Assembly: GCF_900105165.1 (NCBI RefSeq)
Contig: NZ_LT629740.1
Coordinates: 5,580,001-5,644,000 of the forward strand
Length of the DNA: 64,000 nt
Origin: Mucilaginibacter mallensis
GTDB taxonomy: Bacteria; Bacteroidota; Bacteroidia; Sphingobacteriales; Sphingobacteriaceae
Reading direction: 5' to 3'
The notes below the pieces were generated by a model. The model did no database searches. It worked only from the letters and a program-made list of their open reading frames with translations, and was not told the DNA's origin. This document shows positions 1-9,169 of the stretch, one piece after another. A program made the position numbers and the translations under genes. Each line of letters opens with the position of its first letter. Position 1 is the first letter of the stretch.

Positions 1-10
1 AGCTTTAGGT

Positions 11-2431
11 TTATTCGTTACGGAGTGATTTTACCGGGTTTACCAGCGCTGCTTTATAGGTGATATAACCGATGGTCCCTATGGCTATAAACAACAGGCC
101 TGCAACCGGCGCAACAAAACCCCACCAGCTTAGATCCACCTTAAAGGCATAACCCTGCAGCCATTGTTCAATAAATAAATAGGCCAATGGCAGCGCCAGC
201 AAGCTTGAAAACAATACCAGCTTAACGGCATCCATAGTAAGGATGTAAATGATATGTGCCACTGATGCCCCTAATACCTTGCGTACGCCAATTTCTTTAA
301 TTCTGCGGGCAGTTGAATATGCGGTTAAGCCAAACAGGCCCATGCAGGCGATAAGGATGGCCAGGCCTGAGAACAGCAGGAAGATGTTGCCGAATTGCAA
401 GTCCTGCTGATATTGGCGGTTATAAAAATCATCCAGGAAAAACCAATCCAGTGATGATTCAGGGAAATAGCTGTTCCATGTATTTTTTATGCTGCTGATG
501 ATCTGATCGGGGTTATTGCTACTGAATTTAACCGAATAATAATTTACCGGCACCCAGCTAAACTTGGGATCCATAAATAAAATAACCGGGGTATAACTTT
601 GTTGTAGCGACCGCTGGTGATAATCCTTTACCACGCCAATTACAGGGTTTGGCCTTTTCTCGCTGGTTTCGAGCCATACCAGTTTGCCGATAGCGTCCTC
701 GTTGGATGCAAAACCCAATTGCTTTACCGCGGCCTCATTTAAAACCAGGCCAATGGAGTCTGCCGGGCGACTTTTGTCAAATGCCCGGCCCGCAGCTAAT
801 TGAATGTTATAGTTTTTGATAAAATCATGATCCACTTTTAGCATTTCATAGAGGTGCTCTTCGGTTTTTGAGTCGCCAAATTTGCGGTTGGCCAAAAACT
901 CGCCCACTTCCTTACCCGGCACCGCGCCCGACGCGGTTACACCTTTTACGCCGGGTGTATTCAATAACAGTTGTTTAAAGCTGTTTAATTTTTGTGCTGA
1001 GCCCGGTGTATTTACAGGCGCTTTTAATACGATGGTTTGATCGATACTTACCCCCAATTGCTGCTTGCTCATAAAAACGATCTGCCGGTAAACAGCAACG
1101 GTGCCAGCGATTAGCAGCAGCGATGCCGCGAACTGGAATGCCACCATCCCCTTGCGCAGGATAACGCCGGTTTTGGAAAAGGTGTGTTTGCCTTTTAAAA
1201 CACTCACCGGTTTTAAGCGGGATAACAGCAAAGCGGGGTACAAACCCGATAATAATATGCTCCCTACAAATACTACGGCTATTTGCAGGTATAATGAGGT
1301 ATTAAACAACAAACCGAATAATACAGAATGGTTCAATAAATTTGGCAATAGCTGCGCGGCTATGGCTACTATAACAATACCCAGCACCAGCGCGATAGCA
1401 TTAATAACAAGTGATTCAAACAAAAACTGCAGCAGTAATTGCAGCGAGCTGGCCCCGTTCACCTTGCGGATACCGACCTCACGGGCGCGGTCGATAGCCT
1501 TTGCGGTTGAGAGGTTGATGTAGTTAACGCAGGCGATCAGTAAAATAACATAGGCTATAATGCCCAGGAATTTTACGGCGGTACGGTTGCCCTTTACCTC
1601 AAGCTCATATTGTTTGGCAGGGTTAAGGTGAATATCAGTAAGGGGCACCAGGGTAACAGCCCATTTAAGATCTTTAAGCGATGGTCCGTTTTTATAACGC
1701 TCGGCAAGGGCCGGGAATTTAGCCTCAACACTATGCGGACTGGTGCCCGGTTGTAATTTTAAAAAGGTATAGCTCTCATGCAGATACCAGAAATCCCTTT
1801 CAAATTGTGGGCAGGTAGCCCATGAAATGAGGTAATTGAACTGCATGGTGGAGTTTTTAGGCACATCCTTAAACACACCGGTAACCATGCAATGCAAAAT
1901 ACCATTTTGAGTGCTTACCTCCAGAAATTTGCCGATTGGATCGATACTGCCAAAATACTTTTGTGCTGCTGCTTGAGAGATCACCATGGTATTAACCTCC
2001 TTTAATGCCTTTTTAGGGTCGCCCTGTATAAGCGGGTAATTAAAGAATGAAAAGAAATTGGTATCGGCAAAGGCAACATGCTCCTCGCGGTATTTGGTGT
2101 TGTTGTAGCGTACTACCCGTTCCGATTCATGCCAGTCGATACGCACTGTGGAAGCGATCTCGGGGAAGTTCTGCTTCATGGCGGTGGCATAACCGTTGGT
2201 GCTGGTTGGCCAGTCATTCACCAGGTTGTCGCCTTTGTAAAAGCTGCTTTCCACACGGTAAATGTTGCCGGAGTCCTTGTTAAAGGTATCATAACTTTTT
2301 TCAAAGTTTACATAGGCGCTGATGAGTATATAAGCAGCAATGCCCAGCGTTAAACCGCCGATATTGATAAGCGTATACGTTTTGTTTTTAACTAAGGTGC
2401 GGCGGGTGGTGAGCAGGATGTTCTTAAGCAT
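11..2431 (-). CDS. ABC transporter permease (MacB/FtsX type)
   Basis: This 806-residue protein has the layout of Bacteroidota MacB-like permeases that carry two FtsX units in one chain. One membrane helix lies near residues 20-40, followed by a periplasmic MacB core domain. Three helices follow at about 285-410, ending near the conserved GIRKVNGAS cytoplasmic turn. A fourth helix and a second periplasmic domain come next, and then three C-terminal helices with the matching GVRKVLGAS motif. Such proteins do not move solutes through the membrane. With a separate ATPase they drive mechanotransmission or export of peptides, lipoproteins or antibiotics. No ATPase gene is visible here, since the gene stops 11 bases from the window edge. 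The substrate is unknown. Confidence 0.9.
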   Translation of the reverse strand: MLKNILLTTRRTLVKNKTYTLINIGGLTLGIAAYILISAYVNFEKSYDTFNKDSGNIYRVESSFYKGDNLVNDWPTSTNGYATAMKQNFPEIASTVRIDWHESERVVRYNNTKYREEHVAFADTNFFSFFNYPLIQGDPKKALKEVNTMVISQAAAQKYFGSIDPIGKFLEVSTQNGILHCMVTGVFKDVPKNSTMQFNYLISWATCPQFERDFWYLHESYTFLKLQPGTSPHSVEAKFPALAERYKNGPSLKDLKWAVTLVPLTDIHLNPAKQYELEVKGNRTAVKFLGIIAYVILLIACVNYINLSTAKAIDRAREVGIRKVNGASSLQLLLQFLFESLVINAIALVLGIVIVAIAAQLLPNLLNHSVLFGLLFNTSLYLQIAVVFVGSILLSGLYPALLLSRLKPVSVLKGKHTFSKTGVILRKGMVAFQFAASLLLIAGTVAVYRQIVFMSKQQLGVSIDQTIVLKAPVNTPGSAQKLNSFKQLLLNTPGVKGVTASGAVPGKEVGEFLANRKFGDSKTEEHLYEMLKVDHDFIKNYNIQLAAGRAFDKSRPADSIGLVLNEAAVKQLGFASNEDAIGKLVWLETSEKRPNPVIGVVKDYHQRSLQQSYTPVILFMDPKFSWVPVNYYSVKFSSNNPDQIISSIKNTWNSYFPESSLDWFFLDDFYNRQYQQDLQFGNIFLLFSGLAILIACMGLFGLTAYSTARRIKEIGVRKVLGASVAHIIYILTMDAVKLVLFSSLLALPLAYLFIEQWLQGYAFKVDLSWWGFVAPVAGLLFIAIGTIGYITYKAALVNPVKSLRNE

Positions 2432-2496
2432 GAGCTAAATATAATTATTTGTGGGGATAATTAGGTTAGCTACTATATGTAAGTAATCTGGTATGC

Positions 2497-3039
2497 TTAT
2501 GAAGATGATTTTACTTTTCTATCTTTTCGAAGTTTTAACTCAGATATTTCATACTCTAATAGTTCATTAAATGACTTATCTATTTTTTTGAATAAATCAA
2601 GTTCGTGGTCCCATTGATAAATTAATCCTTTCCCATCAAAACAATACAAATCCGAATCTCCAATAACTTTCATGAATGGTATATAGTTATTATTCGTTTG
2701 TTCTTTGAATTTATTAGCCTGATTTTCAATATTCATCCAATCGGATATATCAATTGCAAATCCAAAAACAGCAAATCCATATAGAAAAGACCAAAACGAT
2801 CCTACTTCTAAAGGTTTAGGTCTTGGCCAGATATCATCTTTAATATCAATGTAAATTCCCCCTAAAGGCGAAACGGAAAATGCTTTAAACTCCTCTGGCA
2901 GTTTTATGCTATGTTTCTTTTCGAATATTTTTAAAGTATCATAACTGGGTGCATCTTTCCCGCACGCGACTAAATAGAAATCAGAATCGACATACTTTAG
3001 AAGTATTTTTTCATAATCGATTTGTTTCTTAAAGAACAT
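2497..3039 (-). CDS. SMI1/KNR4 (SUKH) family protein
   Basis: This 180-residue soluble protein has the SUKH pattern: an early FEKKHSIKLPEEFKAF segment (a helix, then the LPEEF motif), a GG loop, and a later IGDSDLYCF strand. Many SUKH proteins are immunity proteins against contact-dependent or polymorphic toxins, while others are housekeeping. No toxin gene adjoins it, so it could be an orphan immunity gene. It is visibly more AT-rich than the flanking permease and rsmA genes, which is compatible with acquisition. The family call is fairly safe; the role is inferred. Confidence 0.7.
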   Translation of the reverse strand: MFFKKQIDYEKILLKYVDSDFYLVACGKDAPSYDTLKIFEKKHSIKLPEEFKAFSVSPLGGIYIDIKDDIWPRPKPLEVGSFWSFLYGFAVFGFAIDISDWMNIENQANKFKEQTNNNYIPFMKVIGDSDLYCFDGKGLIYQWDHELDLFKKIDKSFNELLEYEISELKLRKDRKVKSSS

Positions 3040-3061
3040 AACGTTAAGTTTTTATAGGTTT

Positions 3062-3841
3062 CTACCTCCCCGCCGAAATCTTATTCGTCAAACTAACAAA
3101 ATCCGCTACACTCAAACGCTCGGCGCGCAGCTCAAGCAGGGGCTCGTCGGTCATTTTTTCTTTGTTGATGAGGGAGGATACCGCGTTGCGCAGGGTTTTG
3201 CGTCGCTGATTAAAACCTGCCTTTACTACCTGCCAAAACAGCTTTTCATCGCAGCCTAACTCGGCCACCTCGTTACGGGTAAGCCTGATCACTGCGGAGA
3301 GCACCTTTGGTGGTGGATTAAACACACCCGCTTTTACAGTGAACAAATACTCTACCTTATAATAAGCCTGTAAGAACACACTCAGGATGCCGTACTCCTT
3401 GCTACCCGGTTTGGATGAGCATCGCTCCGCTACTTCCTTCTGGAACATGCCCACTACCTCAACCACCTGCTGACGGTTATCCAGTACCTTGAATAATATT
3501 TGTGATGATATGTTGTAAGGGAAGTTGCCAATGATGGCTAATGGCCCGGTAAATAGCGCCGCGAAATCCATCTCCAAAAAATCGGCATTAAGCAATTTGC
3601 TGCCCAGTTGCGGGTATTTCTTTTGCAGGAACTGGTATGATTCTGTATCGATATCCACCAAATGCACATCATACTCCGGTTTTTGCAGCAGGAAATCAGA
3701 CAGGATACCCATGCCCGGCCCAACCTCCAGCACATGGTGGTATTTATCGCCGGGGCGCAGACTGTCAACTATCTTAGCTGCAATGTTTTTATCAGTAAGA
3801 AAATGCTGACCTAAATGCTTTTTTGCCCTTACCAATGTCAT
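3062..3841 (-). CDS. rsmA: 16S rRNA (adenine1518-N6/1519-N6)-dimethyltransferase RsmA (KsgA)
   Basis: This 259-residue SAM-dependent methyltransferase dimethylates two adjacent adenines in the 3' hairpin of 16S rRNA during late 30S assembly. It opens with AKKHLGQHFLTD, the family signature. The SAM-binding motif EVGPGMGILS follows near residue 40, with the catalytic GNFPYNISS (NxPY type) at about residue 105. The C-terminal helical domain includes the conserved FNQRRKTLRNA. The length is normal. It is divergent from pdxA across about 185 bases. In Escherichia coli pdxA and ksgA are cotranscribed neighbours, so the pairing is kept here but the orientation differs. Confidence 0.97.
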   Translation of the reverse strand: MTLVRAKKHLGQHFLTDKNIAAKIVDSLRPGDKYHHVLEVGPGMGILSDFLLQKPEYDVHLVDIDTESYQFLQKKYPQLGSKLLNADFLEMDFAALFTGPLAIIGNFPYNISSQILFKVLDNRQQVVEVVGMFQKEVAERCSSKPGSKEYGILSVFLQAYYKVEYLFTVKAGVFNPPPKVLSAVIRLTRNEVAELGCDEKLFWQVVKAGFNQRRKTLRNAVSSLINKEKMTDEPLLELRAERLSVADFVSLTNKISAGR

Positions 3842-3884
3842 TCCTAATCAATTATCTGCGCAAATTATACATATTTGTGCTTTA

Positions 3885-3914
3885 TTGAGGAACAAATCTT
3901 TTTATTTACGTTTG
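3885..3914 (+). promoter_or_regulatory. Bacteroidota-type promoter for pdxA
   Basis: A perfect -7 box TACGTTTG lies at 3907-3914, with TTG at 3885-3887 and a 19-nt spacer. This matches the Bacteroidota primary sigma consensus (TTG, about 20 nt, TAnnTTTG). It would give a leader of roughly 105 nt before pdxA. I see no clear structured element in that leader. Confidence 0.6.
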
Positions 3915-4027
3915 TAAGTCGAGAGAATTTGGCATAACGTAACTAAAATCATCGCCGGTATGGTATCTGTGAAATCACGCTAAAAACCTGTGAAATCATA
4001 GTCAAATCGGTGTAATCATATATAAAC

Positions 4028-5083
4028 ATGAGCGAGAAATTAAAAATAGGTATCAGTATTGGCGATGTTAATGGCATTGGACTAGAGATCATTATCAAAA
4101 CCTTGTCCGACAGCAAAATTTACGATTACTGCACCCCTATTGTTTATGGCCATACCAAAGTAGCGTCATTTTACCGCCGAATATCTGATGTTAACGAGTT
4201 TAACTTTAATGTGATCACAAGCGCTTCGCAGGCAATAGCCCGCAAGCCCAACATGATCAATTGCTGGACGGAGGATGTGAAAATTGAGCCCGGTACCGTG
4301 AATAAGGAGATAGGCAAGTATGCATTCATGTCGCTTGAGCGTGCTACTAACGACTTGCTTGCAGGTGAGATTGACGCGCTGGTTACCGCACCTATTAATA
4401 AAGACACGATACAAAGCGAAAGCTTCAACTTCCCCGGCCATACCGAGTATTTGCAGGACCGCGCTGGCGGTGCCGATTCACTCATGTTTTTGGTGAGCGA
4501 TACCCTGCGCGTTGGCGTAGTTACCGGCCATATCCCGGTTTCAAAGATCTCCGAAAGTATTACTACCGAGGGCATATTATCCAAACTGCGCCTGATGGAT
4601 GCCAGCCTGCGTAAGGATTTCTGGATCCGCAAACCAAAGATTGCCGTGCTGGGCCTTAACCCCCACGCCAGCGATAACGGCCTTATCGGCAATGAAGAAG
4701 CACAAACTATTACTCCCGCTATTGAGGAAGCTCGCGCTAACGATATATTAGCCATGGGCCCATACGCCGCCGACGGCTTTTTTGCCAACGGCACTTATTT
4801 ACAGTTTGATGCCGTATTAGCCATGTACCACGACCAGGGCCTGATCCCCTTTAAGCAGATCGCCTTTGAATCGGGCGTGAATTTTACGGCTGGCCTAAGC
4901 TTCATCCGTACCTCTCCCGATCATGGTACCGCGTTTGATATCGCGGGCAAGAACAAAGCATCAGAAGTATCCTTCCGCGAGGCCCTGTTCACCGCCATCC
5001 ACATCATCAAACACCGCCGCGAAACCGCCGAACTTAACGAAAACCCACTGGCGTTTAGCAAGCTGAGCAGGGATAGGGATTAA
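4028..5083 (+). CDS. pdxA: 4-hydroxythreonine-4-phosphate dehydrogenase PdxA
   Basis: This 351-residue metal- and NAD-dependent dehydrogenase oxidises 4-phosphohydroxy-L-threonine in the DXP-dependent pyridoxal 5'-phosphate pathway. The product condenses with deoxyxylulose phosphate on PdxJ, whose gene is also in this window at about 44.1 kb. Family landmarks are GISIGDVNGIG at the N-terminus, ALVTAPINKD, FPGHTEYL, LGLNPHASDNG (metal histidine), MYHDQGLIPFK and RTSPDHGTAFDIAG. The start ATG follows the predicted promoter by about 110 nt. It is probably monocistronic, because a repeat-filled gap follows. Confidence 0.97.
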   Translation: MSEKLKIGISIGDVNGIGLEIIIKTLSDSKIYDYCTPIVYGHTKVASFYRRISDVNEFNFNVITSASQAIARKPNMINCWTEDVKIEPGTVNKEIGKYAFMSLERATNDLLAGEIDALVTAPINKDTIQSESFNFPGHTEYLQDRAGGADSLMFLVSDTLRVGVVTGHIPVSKISESITTEGILSKLRLMDASLRKDFWIRKPKIAVLGLNPHASDNGLIGNEEAQTITPAIEEARANDILAMGPYAADGFFANGTYLQFDAVLAMYHDQGLIPFKQIAFESGVNFTAGLSFIRTSPDHGTAFDIAGKNKASEVSFREALFTAIHIIKHRRETAELNENPLAFSKLSRDRD

Positions 5084-5100
5084 GTGAGTCAGCCCACTAT

Positions 5101-5312
5101 GTCATTGCGAGGAGGAACGACGTGGCAATCGCGAACTATGCAGTTCAGGGCGTTGCCTTCGGCCGTGCTTTTCGCTCATACGCGCACAGGCTTTAGGCGC
5201 TGGGCCGGTATCCGCTGCAATCACTAACGCAAAGCTTCAACGCGCTCCGTCAACTCACCCGGTCTTTGCTTCGCTCGACCACCCTCTCTGCGACAAGTCG
5301 CAAAGAGGGTGA
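5101..5312. repeat. Composite dispersed intergenic repeat
   Basis: Three modules that recur elsewhere in this window sit side by side. First is GTCATTGCGAGGAGGAACGA (also at about 15876). Second is the GGGCGTTGCC...CGTGCTTTTCGCTCATACGC...GGTATCCGCTGCAATCACTAACGC module, 5147-5230. Third is a CTCCG..GACTCACCCGG...CCCTCTCTGCGACAAGTCGCAAAGAGGG module ending in a hairpin (5250-5312). The rest of the pdxA-DUF4242 gap holds a half copy of the GTCATGCTGAGCGA element (5347-5375) and a CCCCCTTCAGGGGGCTAGGGGG palindrome near 5478-5500. Confidence 0.75.
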
Positions 5313-5498
5313 ATGCATTTATAAATTATTCATTGGTGTGGGTAAGGTGTCATGCTGAGCGATAGTCGAAGCATGAGCGTAAAGGCCCAAGCACTAGCTG
5401 CGCCACCGAACACATGAAACACTTGGCACACCCGGCACAATGTGGCACACCCGACTAAACCGCCATACAAATCATTCCCCCTTCAGGGGGCTAGGGGG

Positions 5499-5771
5499 TT
5501 ACTCCGCCGTTGTAGGATCAATAATAGATGTTACCCTGCTCACCGAATTTGCCGGAAAACCGCCTTGTTTGGCATGTTCGCGCACCATTTCTTCGTTAGG
5601 GGCATTATAAATGCAGTAGATCTTATCGGCGGTAACGTAGCTGTGTACCCATTGAATCTGCGGCCCCAGGTTGCTGAGCACCCCGCATGAAGTTTGTGAA
5701 ATAGCTTTCAACTGGTCTGGCGGAATTTGGCCCGCGCCGGGGATCTCCCTTTCAATTACATACTTTGGCAT
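5499..5771 (-). CDS. DUF4242 / SCO4226-like small protein
   Basis: This 90-residue protein starts MPKYVIEREIPGAGQ and contains WVHSYVTADKIYCIYNAPNEE followed by an HAKQGGFP turn. That is the pattern of the DUF4242 family, which adopts a dimeric alpha/beta-barrel (ferredoxin-like) fold. The Streptomyces member SCO4226 binds nickel, but the family's physiological role is unknown. The length is standard. No operon partners are visible, and the gene stands alone between two repeat-containing gaps. Confidence 0.8.
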   Translation of the reverse strand: MPKYVIEREIPGAGQIPPDQLKAISQTSCGVLSNLGPQIQWVHSYVTADKIYCIYNAPNEEMVREHAKQGGFPANSVSRVTSIIDPTTAE

Positions 5772-6233
5772 AATGTAAATGGTTTATTGATTTGATATTG
5801 ACTATAAGGGGCGGTAGTCCCGTTTTTTAATATGGTAGCCGGACTCCATATCAGTATACATGCTTACTCAAATTTAAAGTTTATTTTATATAATGAAATG
5901 ATTTTCAACGCCATCGATTGCTGCCGCGGGTTTAGCGTAGCGTAACCCGTGGTGCGGCATGGCTAAAGCTTGCAGCTTAAAAAGGCAGTATCAAGCTAAT
6001 AAGCTTGAACAATTGTTACCACGAGTTACTAGCGGGAGGTGAGCATTGGTGTTTAAAATAACAACCATAATTCCATTTCTTACTGTTTTCACAGAAGTAT
6101 TATTAGATTAGATTTGTGTATGGCATATTTAACAAAAAATTTAACAAAGTAATTTTATTTAGATCAAGGAATCCACAATGAATAAACCGCTGTATAATGA
6201 CTTTAAACCGATAACGTTTTCATCATATTTTTA
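5772..6233. other. Intergenic region with a GC-rich repeat and a 40-bp direct repeat copy
   Basis: This 460-base gap separates two divergent genes. It contains an imperfect hairpin of GCCGCGGGTTTAGCG/CGTAACCCGTGGTGCGGC type at about 5925-5960, and the first copy of a 40-bp direct repeat at 5990-6029. The last 150 bases are AT-rich and probably carry the promoter of the NHL-repeat gene, but no exact TAnnTTTG box was found there. Confidence 0.5.
5990..6029 (+). repeat. 40-bp direct repeat, copy 1
   Basis: This begins ATCAAGCTAATAAGCTTGAA and ends CGAGTTAC. It matches 7987-8026 at 39 of 40 bases by eye. Each copy contains the palindrome CAAGCTAATAAGCTTG. The two copies bracket the NHL-repeat gene in the same orientation. 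Confidence 0.85.
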
Positions 6234-7940
6234 ATGAAGAAAAAAGTCATTCTCATTTTTCTTTTTCTATTCAATGTTAAATCTTATTCCCAAACCATTT
6301 CAACCTACGCTGGTAACGGTCTTAATGGGTTTGGTAACAATGGCATTCCTACTTATAGTGGCGATGGGGGGGGAGCTCTTCAAGCTCAAATAAACCCACA
6401 GTATTTAGGTGTCGATTCAAAGAATAATATTTATATCTCTCAGGGCGCAGCCTATTATACGGTTAGAAAAATAGATGTTAAAACCGGCATAATTACTACT
6501 GTTGCTGGTAATGCCACAAGCGGTTATAGCGGTGATGGAGGGCATGCAACCTTAGCACAGTTAAATGAACCAAGAGGTATTGCCTTTGATTCGCATGATA
6601 ATTTATATATAGCCGATTACTGGAATAATTGTATCCGTAGAGTTGATGCTGTTAGCAATATTATTACCACAATTGCAGGTAATGGAGCGGTGCTAAATGG
6701 CTATACCGGCAACGGCGGGCCGGCAAAAGATGCATTACTATTTGAACCATGGGGTATTGCTTTTGATAAATCCGATAATTTATATTTTACAGATTTTAAT
6801 AATAATTGTATCCGTAAAATCGATGCATTAACGGGTGTGATTACAAAAGTTGCTGGAAGCGATCCACCAGGATATGGTGGCTTTAGCGGCGATGGAGGTC
6901 TTGCTATAAACGCTAAATTGTTTGCTCCATCAGCTATTGTGATAAGTAAGGCTGGTGATATATACTTTACTGATATGGTTAATAGCCGTATCCGTAAAAT
7001 AGATGCCCAAACCGGAATAATAACCACCGTTGCAGGAAACGGAGAGGATGGGTTTTTAGGTGATAATGGCCCGGCTGTTAATGCCCAAATGTACATGCCT
7101 ATGGGATTGTCAATTGATGATTCGGGCAACCTATATGTTTGTGGCGGGGATAACAATCAAAGTAGTTATAATGTTCGTAAAGTTAATATTGCTACAGGAA
7201 TTATAACTGCATATGCAGGTGATGGCAATCCTGCCTTCAGTGGCGATGGCGGTCCTCCGCTAAAAGCAGGAATGTCCCCCACTACCAGCATTTTTGATGC
7301 CCTCGGCAATATGTTCATCGCCGATGAGGGAAATTACCGGGTAAGAGAAATTATTAATAATAATACAGCTACAGCACCCACCTCACCAGTAATAAATTAT
7401 AGTAATGCCTGTACTACAGGCTCAACCTTATTTAATTTAAAAACTACAGATAATATCGATGCTGTTAACTGGGATTTTGGTGACCCGGCTAGTGGAATAA
7501 ATAATACCTCGCAAAGTTTTAACCCGCAACATAATTTTAAAACTACAGGCGCTTATTTAATTACAGTAACCGTTTACAACGGTAGCCTGAGTGCAACAAA
7601 TACTCAAATAATTCAGATAACTGATTGCGGAAATTCAGGTACTGGCAATAACCCCGACCCGGGTATTGATTTGACTATTCCAAATACATTTTCACCCAAT
7701 GGCGATGGTATAAATGATAAATTTGGAGCAACATCTCCTGGTTCGCCGGTTAGTTACACCATGAATATTTACAATCGATACGGTGTGCTTTTGTTTTTAT
7801 CAAATAATATTGGTATTGCCTGGGATGGTAAATACAATCGTAAATATTGCCCTGCAGGTGTTTATTATTTTGTTCTTAAATATCAATTTTCGGGCTTACC
7901 TGTAAAGGTAAAATCAGGAAGCATAACGCTTTTACGATAA
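6234..7940 (+). CDS. Secreted NHL-repeat protein with T9SS type-B C-terminus
   Basis: This 568-residue protein has an N-terminal signal peptide (about 1-19, ending SYSQ). Six NHL-like propeller blades follow, each with a core of the type ITTVAGNG..G..GDGGPA..A and NLYIADY.NN.IRKID. The blades are followed by a PKD-like segment (VNWDFGDPASGINN, about 400-460). The C-terminal 80 residues, NTFSPNGDGINDKF...YNRYG...WDGKYN...GVYYF...GSITLLR, form the CHU_C/gliding-type domain that sends cargo through the type IX secretion system (type B sorting). The protein is expected on or outside the cell surface. The ligand is unknown. It stands alone between two direct-repeat copies. Confidence 0.88.
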   Translation: MKKKVILIFLFLFNVKSYSQTISTYAGNGLNGFGNNGIPTYSGDGGGALQAQINPQYLGVDSKNNIYISQGAAYYTVRKIDVKTGIITTVAGNATSGYSGDGGHATLAQLNEPRGIAFDSHDNLYIADYWNNCIRRVDAVSNIITTIAGNGAVLNGYTGNGGPAKDALLFEPWGIAFDKSDNLYFTDFNNNCIRKIDALTGVITKVAGSDPPGYGGFSGDGGLAINAKLFAPSAIVISKAGDIYFTDMVNSRIRKIDAQTGIITTVAGNGEDGFLGDNGPAVNAQMYMPMGLSIDDSGNLYVCGGDNNQSSYNVRKVNIATGIITAYAGDGNPAFSGDGGPPLKAGMSPTTSIFDALGNMFIADEGNYRVREIINNNTATAPTSPVINYSNACTTGSTLFNLKTTDNIDAVNWDFGDPASGINNTSQSFNPQHNFKTTGAYLITVTVYNGSLSATNTQIIQITDCGNSGTGNNPDPGIDLTIPNTFSPNGDGINDKFGATSPGSPVSYTMNIYNRYGVLLFLSNNIGIAWDGKYNRKYCPAGVYYFVLKYQFSGLPVKVKSGSITLLR

Positions 7941-7986
7941 AATCTTCTGTACCATACCTGGCCAACATGCACGGCAGCTGAAGATG

Positions 7987-8026
7987 ATCAAGCTAATAAG
8001 CTTGAACAATTGTTACCGCGAGTTAC
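7987..8026 (+). repeat. 40-bp direct repeat, copy 2
   Basis: This is the second copy of the 5990-6029 element, differing at one base (CCGCGAG instead of CCACGAG). Here it runs on into GCTGCGCTAAACTCGCGGCAGCG, a short hairpin, and stops just before the next gene. Confidence 0.85.
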
Positions 8027-8127
8027 GCTGCGCTAAACTCGCGGCAGCGCCTTGATAATTTATTATATCTTTATGTGGCACTTATTTATAATAGGTGCGA
8101 TGTTTGAATATTTTCAATTACAAATAT

Positions 8128-8754
8128 ATGAAACCAATATTTTCAAGGAACGATGATATAGACAAAATAGCGTTTCTTAATTGGCGTATCAGGCAAGATG
8201 ATGATATTAGAAATATGCTGAATTTGGCTGACGGTTTTATGACATCGTCTATTAGATTAGCTAAGCTTTGCTTGATTTATAATAACGATAAAAGTGCTGA
8301 TATATTAATTTTTCCAATTTTAACAAATGCTAACCATGGAATAGAATTGTATTTAAAAGCTATAACATGGACTCTTAATATAATAATGAATTCAAACGCA
8401 AAAATTGAAGGAAGTCATAATATTAAACAGATTTATCAGACTTTGAAATCAAAAATAAAAGCATATAAAGGCTCTATTAGTATAAAGGAGTTTGAAAAAA
8501 GTACCTTAGAGCTTTCTGAATATATTGCAGAGTTATTTGATAAAATAAAAGCAACAAAGGAAAAGGATAATATGGATTTTTCTCGATATCCATTTAACAA
8601 CAAATATGAGCAACATTTTTATGTTGATATGATTGGAAATGTTGAGATAGATCTGGAAAATTTTATTTCTCGCTTTGAAATAATTAAAGATAGATTGGAT
8701 ATTATATCTGACTTTTTATTTGATCAAGAATTAAATCAAGATTTAGCAGACTGA
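8128..8754 (+). CDS. Hypothetical protein, HEPN-like
   Basis: I do not recognise this gene with certainty. The reading frame opens at GTG 8095, but ATG 8128 is the more natural start and gives 208 residues. It is helical, charged and strongly AT-rich compared with its neighbours, suggesting transfer. The stretch NHGIELYLKAITW followed by GSHNIKQIYQTLKSKI resembles the first helices and the G-H-N turn of HEPN-type proteins, a superfamily that includes many toxin and antiviral RNases. The RxxxxH RNase motif is not evident. No antitoxin or other defence gene lies beside it. Confidence 0.6.
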   Translation: MKPIFSRNDDIDKIAFLNWRIRQDDDIRNMLNLADGFMTSSIRLAKLCLIYNNDKSADILIFPILTNANHGIELYLKAITWTLNIIMNSNAKIEGSHNIKQIYQTLKSKIKAYKGSISIKEFEKSTLELSEYIAELFDKIKATKEKDNMDFSRYPFNNKYEQHFYVDMIGNVEIDLENFISRFEIIKDRLDIISDFLFDQELNQDLAD

Positions 8755-8772
8755 TTTTAAATTGTTTGCCCC

Positions 8773-8860
8773 GCGTTAGTGATTGCAGCGGGTACCGGCC
8801 CAGCGCCTAAGGCCATGCGCGCGTATGAGCGGAAAGCACGGGCCGCAGGCAACGCCCAAA
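8773..8860. repeat. Dispersed repeat (GCGTTAGTGATTGCAGCGG module)
   Basis: This is the inverted orientation of the module at 5147-5230, reading GCGTTAGTGATTGCAGCGGG...CGCGTATGAGCGGAAAGCACGGGCCGCAGGCAACGCCC. An apparent small reading frame over it is a by-product of the repeat. The rest of the gap, 9010-9110, is a C-rich low-complexity tract in which CGCCACACGAAyCC appears twice. Confidence 0.75.
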
Positions 8861-9143
8861 AGAAAATTAGTGTAATATTGTCTGGCGGATTAATAGATAT
8901 TCGTTTTTCGCATATTACGAATATTTACAATCATGCTCATACCCGTAGTGCTAGCGTAAACGCACCCCGCAGAAGTTTTCTCCTCGTACCTCGTTCGAAA
9001 TGACAAATTAGATTATCAGCCCCGCCACACGAATCCCGCTCCCCGAACCCGCTCCCCAACCCACAAACCTCGCCACACGAACCCTCCTCCCCAACCCAAA
9101 ATTCTATTTAAAAAAACCGTTTCCACATATCCAATATTTCCCT

Positions 9144-9151
9144 TACATTTG
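9144..9151 (+). promoter_or_regulatory. -7 box upstream of yceD
   Basis: TACATTTG at 9144-9151 matches the Bacteroidota -7 consensus TAnnTTTG. Transcription would start near 9158. The upstream TTG codon at 9149 therefore lies inside the promoter and cannot be the translation start, which supports a start at 9170. Confidence 0.6.
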
Positions 9152-9169
9152 CGGGCTAATTGTTGCTCG

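Noticed and set aside
8779..9003. 74-residue reading frame on the plus strand
   Set aside because: It lies over a dispersed repeat and a C-rich tract, and its residues follow the repeat modules; there is no ribosome-binding site or protein family.
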